Shown piece by piece: positions 6,181-11,975 of a stretch of 34,458 nt of DNA; within the stretch, counting starts at the first letter, position 1; every line of letters begins with the position of its first letter. Under the pieces are notes generated by a model. It had not been told where the DNA came from and searched no databases. It saw only the letters and a list, made by a program, of their open reading frames with translations. Position numbers and translations under genes: made by a program. The DNA is from a virus. Location of the stretch: positions 1 to 34,458 of IMG/VR virus record IMGVR_UViG_3300030090_002688. One strand, written 5' to 3'.

Positions 6181-6564
6181 ATGGAACAAAAAACATTTAT
6201 AACTGAATTAAATCACAGACAGGTAGATATATTTACTAAAGATGAATTAGATCCTATTTATTTTCAGGCTAAAATTCATTGGGGGATTCAATTACTAGAA
6301 AATGAACGATATATAGATATTAGGCCATTTGTAGATCGTGTAACTATTGAATGTGGTGATGAATTAAATTCACAAGAAAATATTATGATTCCTAATATGT
6401 TTGTAGATGTGGTAAATAGCGAAACAGGTATTATGGGTGCATTTAATATTAATTTTTTACGAGATGATGATCACCCCGATTATCAATCATTAATGACTAT
6501 TATACCTAAATTTATAGCAGTAGATATGGATAAAAAAGAAGTGGAGGTATTATTTAATGCATAA
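6181..6564 (+). CDS. Hypothetical early protein, 127 aa
   Basis: First gene of promoter P4. ATG 6181 is 11 nt from GGAG. An in-frame ATT at 6175 sits exactly where the start codon falls in the genome's usual GGAGAAACAATG signal, so initiation could occur there. The product is acidic and contains WGIQLLENERYIDIRPFVDRVTIE. No family is recognised. Its end overlaps the Cro-like gene by 8 nt. Confidence 0.72.
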   Translation: MEQKTFITELNHRQVDIFTKDELDPIYFQAKIHWGIQLLENERYIDIRPFVDRVTIECGDELNSQENIMIPNMFVDVVNSETGIMGAFNINFLRDDDHPDYQSLMTIIPKFIAVDMDKKEVEVLFNA

Positions 6565-6721
6565 AGCACTATTGGTTAGAAAATTAAAAAAACACGAACG
6601 ATCACAAAGATGGTTGGCTCGTAAATTACAAATATCACCTATGTCTGTATCTAAATGGTGTAGTGGTGCATTATCTATTCCTGATGCTAGATCTAAACAG
6701 ATCTTAAAATGGTTACCATAA
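6557..6721 (+). CDS. Cro/XRE-type helix-turn-helix regulator, 54 aa
   Basis: ATG 6557 is 9 nt after GGAGG (6543-6547). The 54-aa protein has a single compact helix-turn-helix: RSQRWLARKLQISPMSVSKW, then CSGALSIPDARSKQILKWL. The 'W-L-A-x-K-L-x-I-S-x-x-S-V-S-K-W-x-x-G' core is the XRE/Cro pattern, and the size is close to lambda Cro. It is the only clear sequence-specific DNA-binding protein in the early region. It is therefore the natural candidate to bind the TTTACA-N3-TGTAAA palindrome of the five early promoters, including its own; that pairing is inference. Its TAA overlaps the next ATG. Confidence 0.82.
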   Translation: MHKALLVRKLKKHERSQRWLARKLQISPMSVSKWCSGALSIPDARSKQILKWLP

Positions 6722-7485
6722 TGGCAGGGTGGATTTCATTACACAGGAAAATATTAGATAATCCCATATTAGCAGATAGTTCAAAATACAATAAAAAGTG
6801 TGCTTGGATTTGGTTATTATTAAAAGCCAACCACAAGGATAATAAATTTGTATTAGGTAATGATATAGTATTTGTTAAACGAGGATCCTTTATTACATCT
6901 CAAAAAAAGTTATGCAAAGAGTTTAAATGGGGCAATTCTAAAATTAGAAGTTTTTTAAATTTGTTGCAAAAAGATGGTATGATCAAAGTAAAAACTACAT
7001 CTCAATCAACACACATAACTATATGTAATTATGATACTTATCAAGATAATCAAATCACAGGCAAACCACAGGTAAATCAAGATCAAACTGATTCTAAACC
7101 ATTAATAAATACAAACAATAATGATAATAACAATAATAAAGTAAATAAAGTAAATAATATATTAGAAATATTATCAGATAAAATTTATTTAGATAAATAT
7201 GGTAAACCAATGTTACAAGAATTTATTGACTATTGGTGTGAAGAATCATTAAATGGTAAGAAAAAACGATATCAGAAGGAAAAAACATTTAGTATTGATA
7301 GAAGATTACAAACTTGGGCTAAACGAGATTATAGTGGGTATTATAAGAAACATAAGGAAGATCTAATTAATAAAGAACAAGAAGAATATTATCGTAGGGC
7401 AGAGCAAAAAGTATCTGAAGAAGATGCACTAAAAAGAAAACAAGAATTTAAGGATTTAACTTCAAAAATGTTTAAAAAAATATAA
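6721..7485 (+). CDS. Phage replication initiation protein, DnaD/replisome-organiser-like
   Basis: ATG 6721 overlaps the stop of the regulator (TAATG) and begins MAGWISLHRKILDNPIL, the typical start of phage replisome-organiser proteins. A winged-helix region follows (about residues 35-105: VKRGSFITSQKKLCKEF, SKIRSFLNLLQKDGMI, ITICNYDTYQ). Then come an Asn-rich linker near residues 115-145 and a C-terminal helical domain with FSIDRRLQTWAKRDYSG. Such proteins bind the phage origin and recruit host helicase loader and helicase, which fits a genome with no helicase or polymerase of its own. The Asn linker (1-nt repeats of AAT) may hold part of the origin, but I see no clear iterons. Confidence 0.82.
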   Translation: MAGWISLHRKILDNPILADSSKYNKKCAWIWLLLKANHKDNKFVLGNDIVFVKRGSFITSQKKLCKEFKWGNSKIRSFLNLLQKDGMIKVKTTSQSTHITICNYDTYQDNQITGKPQVNQDQTDSKPLINTNNNDNNNNKVNKVNNILEILSDKIYLDKYGKPMLQEFIDYWCEESLNGKKKRYQKEKTFSIDRRLQTWAKRDYSGYYKKHKEDLINKEQEEYYRRAEQKVSEEDALKRKQEFKDLTSKMFKKI

Positions 7486-7500
7486 TAAAATGGAGAAACA

Positions 7501-7965
7501 ATGCCACGAAAACGATATGAAAGTAAAGAAGATCTGCGATTAGAACGAAAGTTTGCAGATGAATTAGAAAAAAAATGGAACAAAACATTTTTTAAATTAC
7601 ACATTAAATATCAGTTAGATTTTGCAATTACCAAATCAGGAGATTATGAAGATATAACTGCTTGGTGCGAAATGAAACATAGAAATTTTGCAGATGTAGG
7701 TAAATTTTTTCCACCTAGAAAAATATGTTTATCACTAGATAAATGGAAAATGGCTATGGATTTTTGTTATTATACTAAAAAACCATTTGTGTTTATTATT
7801 AGATGTGATAAAGGTAAATCAGGAGATTATATGTATATACATAGATATGGTGATGATAAAGATTTTAATGTAAAAATAGGTGGTAGGATTGATAAAAAAC
7901 GAGATGCAGAAGATATTGAACCTATTATTGAAATTCCATTTGATCATTTTATAAAAATAGCATGA
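7501..7965 (+). CDS. PD-(D/E)XK-type nuclease
   Basis: The start follows AAAATGGAGAAACA. The 154-aa product carries an endonuclease-like core: LDFAI with D40, then WCEMKHR with E57-x-K59, preceded by a conserved-looking helix with Glu (LERKFADELEKKW) at 14-26. The spacing D-(16)-ExK fits the PD-(D/E)XK fold. A C-terminal strand-rich part follows (FVFIIRCDKGKSGDYMYIH). Position between replication and recombination genes suggests trimming or resolving of DNA, or host DNA breakdown. Which one cannot be told from sequence. It overlaps the next gene by 4 nt (ATGA). Confidence 0.7.
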   Translation: MPRKRYESKEDLRLERKFADELEKKWNKTFFKLHIKYQLDFAITKSGDYEDITAWCEMKHRNFADVGKFFPPRKICLSLDKWKMAMDFCYYTKKPFVFIIRCDKGKSGDYMYIHRYGDDKDFNVKIGGRIDKKRDAEDIEPIIEIPFDHFIKIA

Positions 7966-8420
7966 TACATACACAGATTGATAAATATCCTAAAATATTT
8001 TGGAAAGTTGCTGAATACATAGCAGAATCACGATTATTATTATTAGGAGAAATGCAAGAAGATTCTATGAATGATGTTATGAAAAAACTAATTGCTGAAG
8101 ATTTTGCAATAAAAAATCAGTTAGATGCTAAATTTTCTCCATTAGTTACGATTAATCCCGAAATAAAACCCGATGTATATATTTCTCGTAAAGGTAATTA
8201 TGGAATTAAATTAAATATAATATTAATATCTACTAAAGAAAAATACATGACTATTGACTATGATTTACAAAATGATAATGACAGAATAGTAAATTATTAT
8301 TGGTTTATTCAACTGATTAAAGGTTGTAAAGCAAAGCATATAATGATACCACATTATAAAATATTTTATTGGGAAGTAAGATTTGGAGAAACTGAATATT
8401 ATTGTAAGGAGATAGAATGA
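7962..8420 (+). CDS. Hypothetical protein, 152 aa
   Basis: The start codon overlaps the nuclease stop (ATGA), so the two are probably coupled. The N-terminal half is helical (FWKVAEYIAESRLLLLGEMQED), the C-terminal half strand-rich (YGIKLNIILISTKEKYMTIDYD). The region KPDVYISRKGNYGIKLNI loosely recalls a nuclease core strand pair but lacks an E-x-K. No family is recognised. Coupling suggests it works with the nuclease. Confidence 0.7.
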   Translation: MIHTQIDKYPKIFWKVAEYIAESRLLLLGEMQEDSMNDVMKKLIAEDFAIKNQLDAKFSPLVTINPEIKPDVYISRKGNYGIKLNIILISTKEKYMTIDYDLQNDNDRIVNYYWFIQLIKGCKAKHIMIPHYKIFYWEVRFGETEYYCKEIE

Positions 8421-8599
8421 AACCTAAACCAATTAATACATTAGATACAACATTACAAAGTAAAAAAATGAGTGTAGAAACTCCGATAGGATCCTTTGAA
8501 AGTGATTCAGGAAGCCATTACATTGATGTATTATCTATAATATTTGTAATAGGAATTTTATATATTGGAAAAAAAATAGTAGATAAGGTGATAAAATGA
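8417..8599 (+). CDS. Single-pass membrane protein, 60 aa
   Basis: The start overlaps the preceding stop (ATGA) and has AAGGAGATAG upstream. Residues 1-35 are polar and Ser/Thr-rich; residues 36-51 (VLSIIFVIGILYIG) form one membrane helix followed by a basic tail (KKIVDKVIK). It probably sits in the host inner membrane. The function is unknown. Confidence 0.68.
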   Translation: MKPKPINTLDTTLQSKKMSVETPIGSFESDSGSHYIDVLSIIFVIGILYIGKKIVDKVIK

Positions 8600-8796
8600 C
8601 AGCGAAAGAGTTAATTAAATTATTAAAACAAGAGGATCCTGATTCAGAAGTATTTGCATATCTCGGAGCAGAGGAAGGTTGGGGAATAGTACCATTAGGA
8701 TATGGTGATGTAGTAATGGGACATACTATAACTGATCAGAAATCTTTTGTATTAATTCCGGTAGAAATTCCTGACGAATACGAAAAATGGGAATAA
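8596..8796 (+). CDS. Small conserved-looking phage protein, 66 aa
   Basis: The start overlaps the preceding stop (ATGA). The product MTAKELIKLLKQEDPDSEVFAY... resembles a widespread class of short phage/bacterial proteins opening with 'T-x-x-E-L-I-x-x-L-x-x-x-D-P-D-x-x-V', followed by a beta-sheet segment (WGIVPLGYGDVVMG, KSFVLIPVE). Their function is unknown to me. It closes the P4 block. Confidence 0.75.
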   Translation: MTAKELIKLLKQEDPDSEVFAYLGAEEGWGIVPLGYGDVVMGHTITDQKSFVLIPVEIPDEYEKWE

Positions 8797-8822
8797 ATTA
8801 TTTTTTATAACGAAAACTTTTG

Positions 8823-8852
8823 TTGACTTATATGGTTTACATTATGTATATT
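8823..8852 (+). promoter_or_regulatory. Early promoter P5 with operator-like palindrome
   Basis: TTGACT (8823-8828), an 18-nt spacer and TATATT (8847-8852), preceded by the shared AAAACTTTTGTTGA. TTTACA-TTA-TGTATA (8836-8850) has one imperfect pair. It drives the last early block (8882-11281) with the cupin and RusA genes. Confidence 0.8.
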
Positions 8853-8881
8853 ATTATATGTTTAAAAATAAAGGAGAAACA

Positions 8882-9076
8882 ATGAACATAAATGATCTAC
8901 CAATAGATCTTCAAAAGCAATTAAAAAAAGAAAATGGGATTTCTAGTAGAAATCAAAATTTATCTAAAGATGATATTAGATCCTATGCGATTGCTTCATT
9001 AAACCAACTTAAAGGCATAAAAAAATCCGAAATGATTAGGGTTTTAAATCTTGCTAAAAAAATGTTGGAGGTATAA
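8882..9076 (+). CDS. Hypothetical helical protein, 64 aa
   Basis: ATG 8882 follows AAAGGAGAAACA; a start at 8858 would lie almost on the promoter and is rejected. The product is all-helical and basic (DLQKQLKKENG, KDDIRSYAIASLNQLKGIKKSEMIRVLNLAKKML). The C-terminal part could be a small DNA- or protein-binding helical bundle. No family is recognised. Confidence 0.72.
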   Translation: MNINDLPIDLQKQLKKENGISSRNQNLSKDDIRSYAIASLNQLKGIKKSEMIRVLNLAKKMLEV

Positions 9077-9364
9077 ATGAAGATTGTAGAAAAAAATAAT
9101 ACAGACATATATAATATGTTGATGAAATATAAAGATCAACATGTATGTGTTTATCAATCGGCAGAGGGAGCAAAAAGAAATGATTTTTGTTCCCAAATAT
9201 CTGTATCAGGTGATTTAGAAAAACATTCCGAAATAGATCAATGGAGGGTTTATCGTGATGATGATACCTATGTTTATTTCAGTTCTAAAGATGTTTTAAT
9301 GATTATAAATAATCCTGATAAAGGTAGGCCTAATATATCTATTAATGTGGTATATGTTTCATAA
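9077..9364 (+). CDS. Hypothetical protein, 95 aa
   Basis: The ATG directly follows the preceding TAA and has GGAGGTATAA upstream. The product is mixed alpha/beta, contains two cysteines (VCVYQSAEG, DFCSQISVSG) and several aromatic strands (WRVYRDDDTYVYFSS). I do not recognise it. Its stop is followed by the stem-loop at 9376. Confidence 0.7.
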   Translation: MKIVEKNNTDIYNMLMKYKDQHVCVYQSAEGAKRNDFCSQISVSGDLEKHSEIDQWRVYRDDDTYVYFSSKDVLMIINNPDKGRPNISINVVYVS

Positions 9365-9375
9365 TAGATTAAATA

Positions 9376-9407
9376 ATAATGGGGTGGTATCAAAACTGCC
9401 CCATTAT
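9376..9407 (+). promoter_or_regulatory. Stem-loop upstream of the SEC-C gene
   Basis: ATAATGGGG (9376-9384) pairs perfectly with CCCCATTAT (9399-9407) around the 14-nt loop TGGTATCAAAACTG. No U-tract follows; the ribosome site of the next gene (TTGGAGAAAAAA) starts 4 nt later. The loop resembles that of the hairpin behind the capsid gene (TGGTTTTTTTACTG, 18934-18947), which has the same loop length and the same position before a GGAGAAAAA signal. Confidence 0.65.
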
Positions 9408-9422
9408 AATTTGGAGAAAAAA

Positions 9423-9752
9423 ATGAACAGAGCAGATGCAATATTAGAAAATGGAAAATTATATATATCAACTTGGGTTGAAACATCACCAAATAAATTT
9501 GTTCGTGATCAACCTTTAAAAAATGATGGAAGTGTAGATTGGGATTTGGTTAATGCCTTGATGGACACCGAAGATGATACTGATGCAGAATTAGATGCAG
9601 ATGGTAATTACATATTAATCCCTACAAAATATTCAAGAGTAATTTATAATGAACAAAGATTACATAGGCAAAATAGCAAAGGATTAGGTAGGAATGATAA
9701 ATGCTATTGTGGTAGTAATAAAAAATTTAAGAAGTGTTGTTTAAATAAATAG
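9423..9752 (+). CDS. SEC-C zinc-motif protein, 109 aa
   Basis: ATG 9423 follows TTGGAGAAAAAA; the longer in-frame start at 9345 lies inside the previous gene and before the stem-loop. The C-terminus GRNDKCYCGSNKKFKKCC is a textbook SEC-C motif (C-x-C-x8-C-C), the zinc-binding module first known from SecA. The N-terminal ~85 residues are acidic (DTEDDTDAELDADG) and of unknown function. SEC-C modules generally mediate protein or ribosome contacts, so a host-interaction role is plausible but unproven. Confidence 0.82.
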   Translation: MNRADAILENGKLYISTWVETSPNKFVRDQPLKNDGSVDWDLVNALMDTEDDTDAELDADGNYILIPTKYSRVIYNEQRLHRQNSKGLGRNDKCYCGSNKKFKKCCLNK

Positions 9753-9761
9753 GAGAAACAA

Positions 9762-9881
9762 ATGAGTGAAGCAATGTTTGATTTAATGTACATAATAGAT
9801 TTTTTAATTAGGATCTTTATGATGATGTCAATTATATCAGGGATAATTTATTGGATAAGAGGGCCACAAGATGGAAACTAA
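9762..9881 (+). CDS. 39-aa membrane microprotein
   Basis: ATG 9762 follows AGGAGAAACAA, the genome's usual start signal. The product has one long hydrophobic stretch (LMYIIDFLIRIFMMMSIISGIIYWI) ending in a polar RGPQDGN. It is probably a single-pass inner-membrane peptide. Its end overlaps the next frame by 11 nt. The consensus ribosome site makes it a likely real gene despite the size. Confidence 0.65.
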   Translation: MSEAMFDLMYIIDFLIRIFMMMSIISGIIYWIRGPQDGN

Positions 9882-10008
9882 ATATAAATATATATTGTTA
9901 TTGGAAAATGGAGACTCGTATTTTTCAAATACTTTATGGGGATTATTTACAGAAATTATAAAACATAGATGTTGGCATTTATATAAAGAAAGGAGGTGGG
10001 TAGATTGA
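9871..10008 (+). CDS. Hypothetical microprotein, 45 aa
   Basis: ATG 9871 lies within the end of the membrane microprotein gene, with GAGGG 10 nt upstream. The product contains LLENGDSYFSNTLWGLFTEIIKHRCW and a basic tail. Its TGA (10006-10008) overlaps the TTG start of the cupin, which suggests coupled translation. No family is recognised. Confidence 0.55.
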   Translation: METKYKYILLLENGDSYFSNTLWGLFTEIIKHRCWHLYKERRWVD

Positions 10009-10334
10009 TTATTAAATTAAATAAAAACGATAGTAAAGTCGTCCATAGCAATGAAACTTATGATGTAATTGATAATGATACATTAAATAATTTAATCGTG
10101 TCTAAAACAATATTACATTCAAAACAAAAAACAAGTGGACATAATCATAAGGGACAAGAAGAAGTATATATATTTATAGGTGGATCAGGCTTTATGCAAT
10201 TAGATGATGAAAAATTTATTGTTAAAGCAGGGGATATTGTACTAATTGAAGATGGAGTATATCACAGAGTATTTAATGAATCCAATTTTGATCTTCAGTT
10301 TATATGTGTATTTAATGGTGGGAGAAATCATTAA
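10005..10334 (+). CDS. Single-domain cupin protein, TTG start
   Basis: The start is TTG 10005, because AGGAGGTG (9991-9998) is ideally placed before it and the codon overlaps the previous stop. The in-frame GTG at 9996 would lie inside that ribosome site. The 109-aa product shows both cupin motifs: GHNHKGQEEVYIFIGGSG (H46, H48, E52) and AGDIVLIEDGVYHRVFN (H87), the usual metal site. Small cupins include sugar-phosphate and nucleotide-sugar isomerases and epimerases, dioxygenases and simple binding proteins. With a cytidylyltransferase (3503) and a glycosyltransferase (11953) in the genome, sugar conversion is a reasonable guess. The substrate is not evident. Confidence 0.85.
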   Translation: MIIKLNKNDSKVVHSNETYDVIDNDTLNNLIVSKTILHSKQKTSGHNHKGQEEVYIFIGGSGFMQLDDEKFIVKAGDIVLIEDGVYHRVFNESNFDLQFICVFNGGRNH

Positions 10335-10543
10335 TGTTAATTAAATGGTTTACTAGATTTGCTTTAATATTATTATTTATGATAATAGGGATTATAGCTA
10401 TATTTATAATAGATAGTTTATTATATATATTTTTATTCTTAATAGCATTTATTTTATTAATAGCACTAATTTTTTTAATTAAGGATATAATAATATCAGT
10501 ATATAATTGGATATGCAATTTATTTAATATGCGATTAGATTAA
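10334..10543 (+). CDS. Two-helix membrane protein, 69 aa
   Basis: The ATG overlaps the cupin stop (TAATG). The protein is almost entirely hydrophobic, with two adjacent membrane segments (FALILLFMIIGIIAIFII and LYIFLFLIAFILLIALIFLI) and short charged ends. Size and layout are those of small holins, superinfection-exclusion proteins or other phage membrane proteins. Early-region location argues for host takeover or exclusion instead of lysis. Confidence 0.68.
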   Translation: MLIKWFTRFALILLFMIIGIIAIFIIDSLLYIFLFLIAFILLIALIFLIKDIIISVYNWICNLFNMRLD

Positions 10544-10549
10544 ATTAAT

Positions 10550-10636
10550 TTGTATTTTGAGTTAATTATATTATATATTATTGCCTACTTATTAGGATTT
10601 ATATTGGGATATTTAATGGGTAGGGAGAAACGATAA
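10550..10636 (+). CDS. Possible 28-aa membrane microprotein, TTG start
   Basis: The frame from TTG 10550 reads MYFELIILYIIAYLLGFI and on to a basic GREKR end, a clean single-pass membrane peptide that fills the gap between two genes. The stop overlaps the proposed RusA start. The weak point is the lack of a good ribosome site before the TTG. Confidence 0.42.
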   Translation: MYFELIILYIIAYLLGFILGYLMGREKR

Positions 10637-11088
10637 TTCAAATTGCATTGGAAATTAAAGGCAATCCAAAACCACAACAACGACATAGAAATTCAAGGTG
10701 GGGTATTTATGATCCCTCTAAAAAAGATAAACAAGATTTTTTAAAAAAAGCACACAAAGATTATAATCCTTATAGTCCTAATTCAGTAAAACATCTTCCA
10801 CGATTAGAAGCAATCAATTTAAATATAAAATTTTACATGAAACGACCTAAAAGTCATTATAGAACAGGTAAATATGCAGATCAAGTAAAGGAAAAATGGA
10901 TTACATTACCTCATACTAAAAAACCTGATATAGATAATTTAGTTAAATTTGTAATGGATAGTTTATCAGGAATTAATGGTTTTTTTCTTGATGACAATCA
11001 AATAGTAAGTGTATTTGCAGAAAAAATATATTCAGATAAGCCACGAACAGAAATAATGATTGTAGATATTGATGAAGAAAAAAATTGA
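10633..11088 (+). CDS. rusA: RusA-family Holliday junction resolvase, apparently non-AUG start
   Basis: The product contains KGNPKPQQRHR at its N-terminus and KPDIDNLVKFVMDSLSGINGFFLDDNQIV, the RusA signature whose aspartates bind magnesium. The ~150-aa length fits. RusA enzymes cut four-way junctions made during recombination and clear DNA before packaging. No ATG or GTG exists near the expected start. TTG 10648 has no ribosome site and would trim the first strand. The usual GGAGAAAC signal (10624-10631) is followed at normal spacing by ATA (10633) and, overlapping the upstream stop, ATT (10636). I give 10633, with 10636 nearly as good and 10648 the conservative choice. It pairs with ERF in recombination. 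Confidence 0.85.
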   Translation: MIQIALEIKGNPKPQQRHRNSRWGIYDPSKKDKQDFLKKAHKDYNPYSPNSVKHLPRLEAINLNIKFYMKRPKSHYRTGKYADQVKEKWITLPHTKKPDIDNLVKFVMDSLSGINGFFLDDNQIVSVFAEKIYSDKPRTEIMIVDIDEEKN

Positions 11089-11281
11089 AATTAATACAAA
11101 TGAATTTTATGATGTAGATATATTAGTTAATCATACTCAAATCAGGAATACAATTATACGAGCATTTTGGGAAGGATTAAAATATACTAAATTATCATAT
11201 AGGCAACGAATGAAAATAGTTTGTAAAAAATTTTTTATATCTTCAAATTTAGTAGAGCGAATAGTTACAAGAAATTGTTAA
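11072..11281 (+). CDS. Small basic protein with possible helix-turn-helix, 69 aa
   Basis: ATG 11072 lies within the end of rusA (TTG 11069 is directly upstream); no strong ribosome site is visible, so coupling is likely. The product is basic and its C-terminal half (SYRQRMKIVCKKFFISSNLVERIVTRNC) could form a helix-turn-helix. Being the last early gene, directly before the first late promoter, it is a candidate late activator, as in many phages. This is inferred from position and charge only. Confidence 0.58.
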   Translation: MKKKIEINTNEFYDVDILVNHTQIRNTIIRAFWEGLKYTKLSYRQRMKIVCKKFFISSNLVERIVTRNC

Positions 11282-11286
11282 CTACT

Positions 11287-11331
11287 TGAAAAATAAATAA
11301 GGTTACTTTAAATAAAACGATTATGTATAAT
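11287..11331 (+). promoter_or_regulatory. Late promoter L1 (19-base box plus -10)
   Basis: TGAAAAATAAATAAGGTTA (11287-11305) is followed after exactly 20 nt by TATAATAATCCCA (-10 at 11326-11331). The identical box and spacing recur at 17199. The place of a -35 (TTACTT, 11303-11308) is poor and overlaps the box end, which fits an activator-dependent promoter. It drives the ParB-TAGT-terminase-portal block. Confidence 0.78.
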
Positions 11332-11354
11332 AATCCCACTCAAAAGGAGAAAAA

Positions 11355-11975
11355 ATGATCAAGGATATAGTAGAAAAACCAATAAATGATTTAATCTTTG
11401 CAGATTATAATCCTAGACAATTATCGGAAGATGAATATAAGCATTTAAGGGAAAGCATAGAAAAATTTGGTTTAGTGGATCCTATTATCGTTAATAAAAA
11501 TAAAAAACGAGAAAATATTATTATAGGAGGACATCAACGAGTCAAAGTAGCGAGAACTATGAACATTAAAAAAGTTCCCTGTGTAGAATTAGATCTAACA
11601 TTAGAGCAAGAACGAGAGTTAAATATTAGATTAAATAAAAATACAGGTACTTGGGATTGGGATATATTGGCGAATATGTTTGATATTGATGAATTACTAG
11701 AGTGGGGTTTTAAAGATTTTGAATTAAAAATAGATTACAAAGAAACTTTAGATAAAATGGCTGAATGGGAAGGTATGCCTGAATTTGATAATGAAAATTT
11801 AGAAGCATTTAAACAAATTAGAGTTTCTTTTAAAGATGAAGATAGTATTAAAGCATTTGCCAAATTAGTAGGACAAAAAATAACAGAAAAAACAAAAAAT
11901 ATTTGGTATCCTAAAGAAGAAATTAATGTAGTTAAACATAAACAATATGTAGATGGTGAACAAATTGAATCCTAA
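11355..11975 (+). CDS. ParB-like nuclease-domain protein, DNA-modification associated
   Basis: The 206-aa product starts after AAAAGGAGAAAAA. Its N-terminal domain follows the ParB/Srx pattern: PINDLIFADYNPRQLSEDEYKHL, FGLVDPIIVN, and GGHQRVKVARTM at about residues 58-69 (ParB box 2). The C-terminal segment (EAFKQIRVSFKDEDSIKAFAKLVGQ, then TEKTKNIWYP) is typical of phage ParB-like proteins that sit beside DNA base-modification enzymes and terminases. It lacks a centromere-binding helix-turn-helix, so plasmid-type partition is unlikely. It overlaps the glycosyltransferase by 23 nt. A role in selecting or cutting DNA for modification or packaging is inferred from family context. Confidence 0.85.
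   Translation: MIKDIVEKPINDLIFADYNPRQLSEDEYKHLRESIEKFGLVDPIIVNKNKKRENIIIGGHQRVKVARTMNIKKVPCVELDLTLEQERELNIRLNKNTGTWDWDILANMFDIDELLEWGFKDFELKIDYKETLDKMAEWEGMPEFDNENLEAFKQIRVSFKDEDSIKAFAKLVGQKITEKTKNIWYPKEEINVVKHKQYVDGEQIES

Noticed and set aside
7130-7165. Origin iterons in the AAT-rich stretch of the replication gene
   Set aside because: The repeats are simple Asn/Lys codon runs with no defined unit or flanking palindrome; an origin may be here but cannot be supported.
11355-11975. Plasmid-type ParB partition system
   Set aside because: No ParA gene, no centromere-binding helix-turn-helix and no parS-like repeats; the neighbouring glycosyltransferase and terminase suggest a modification or packaging role.
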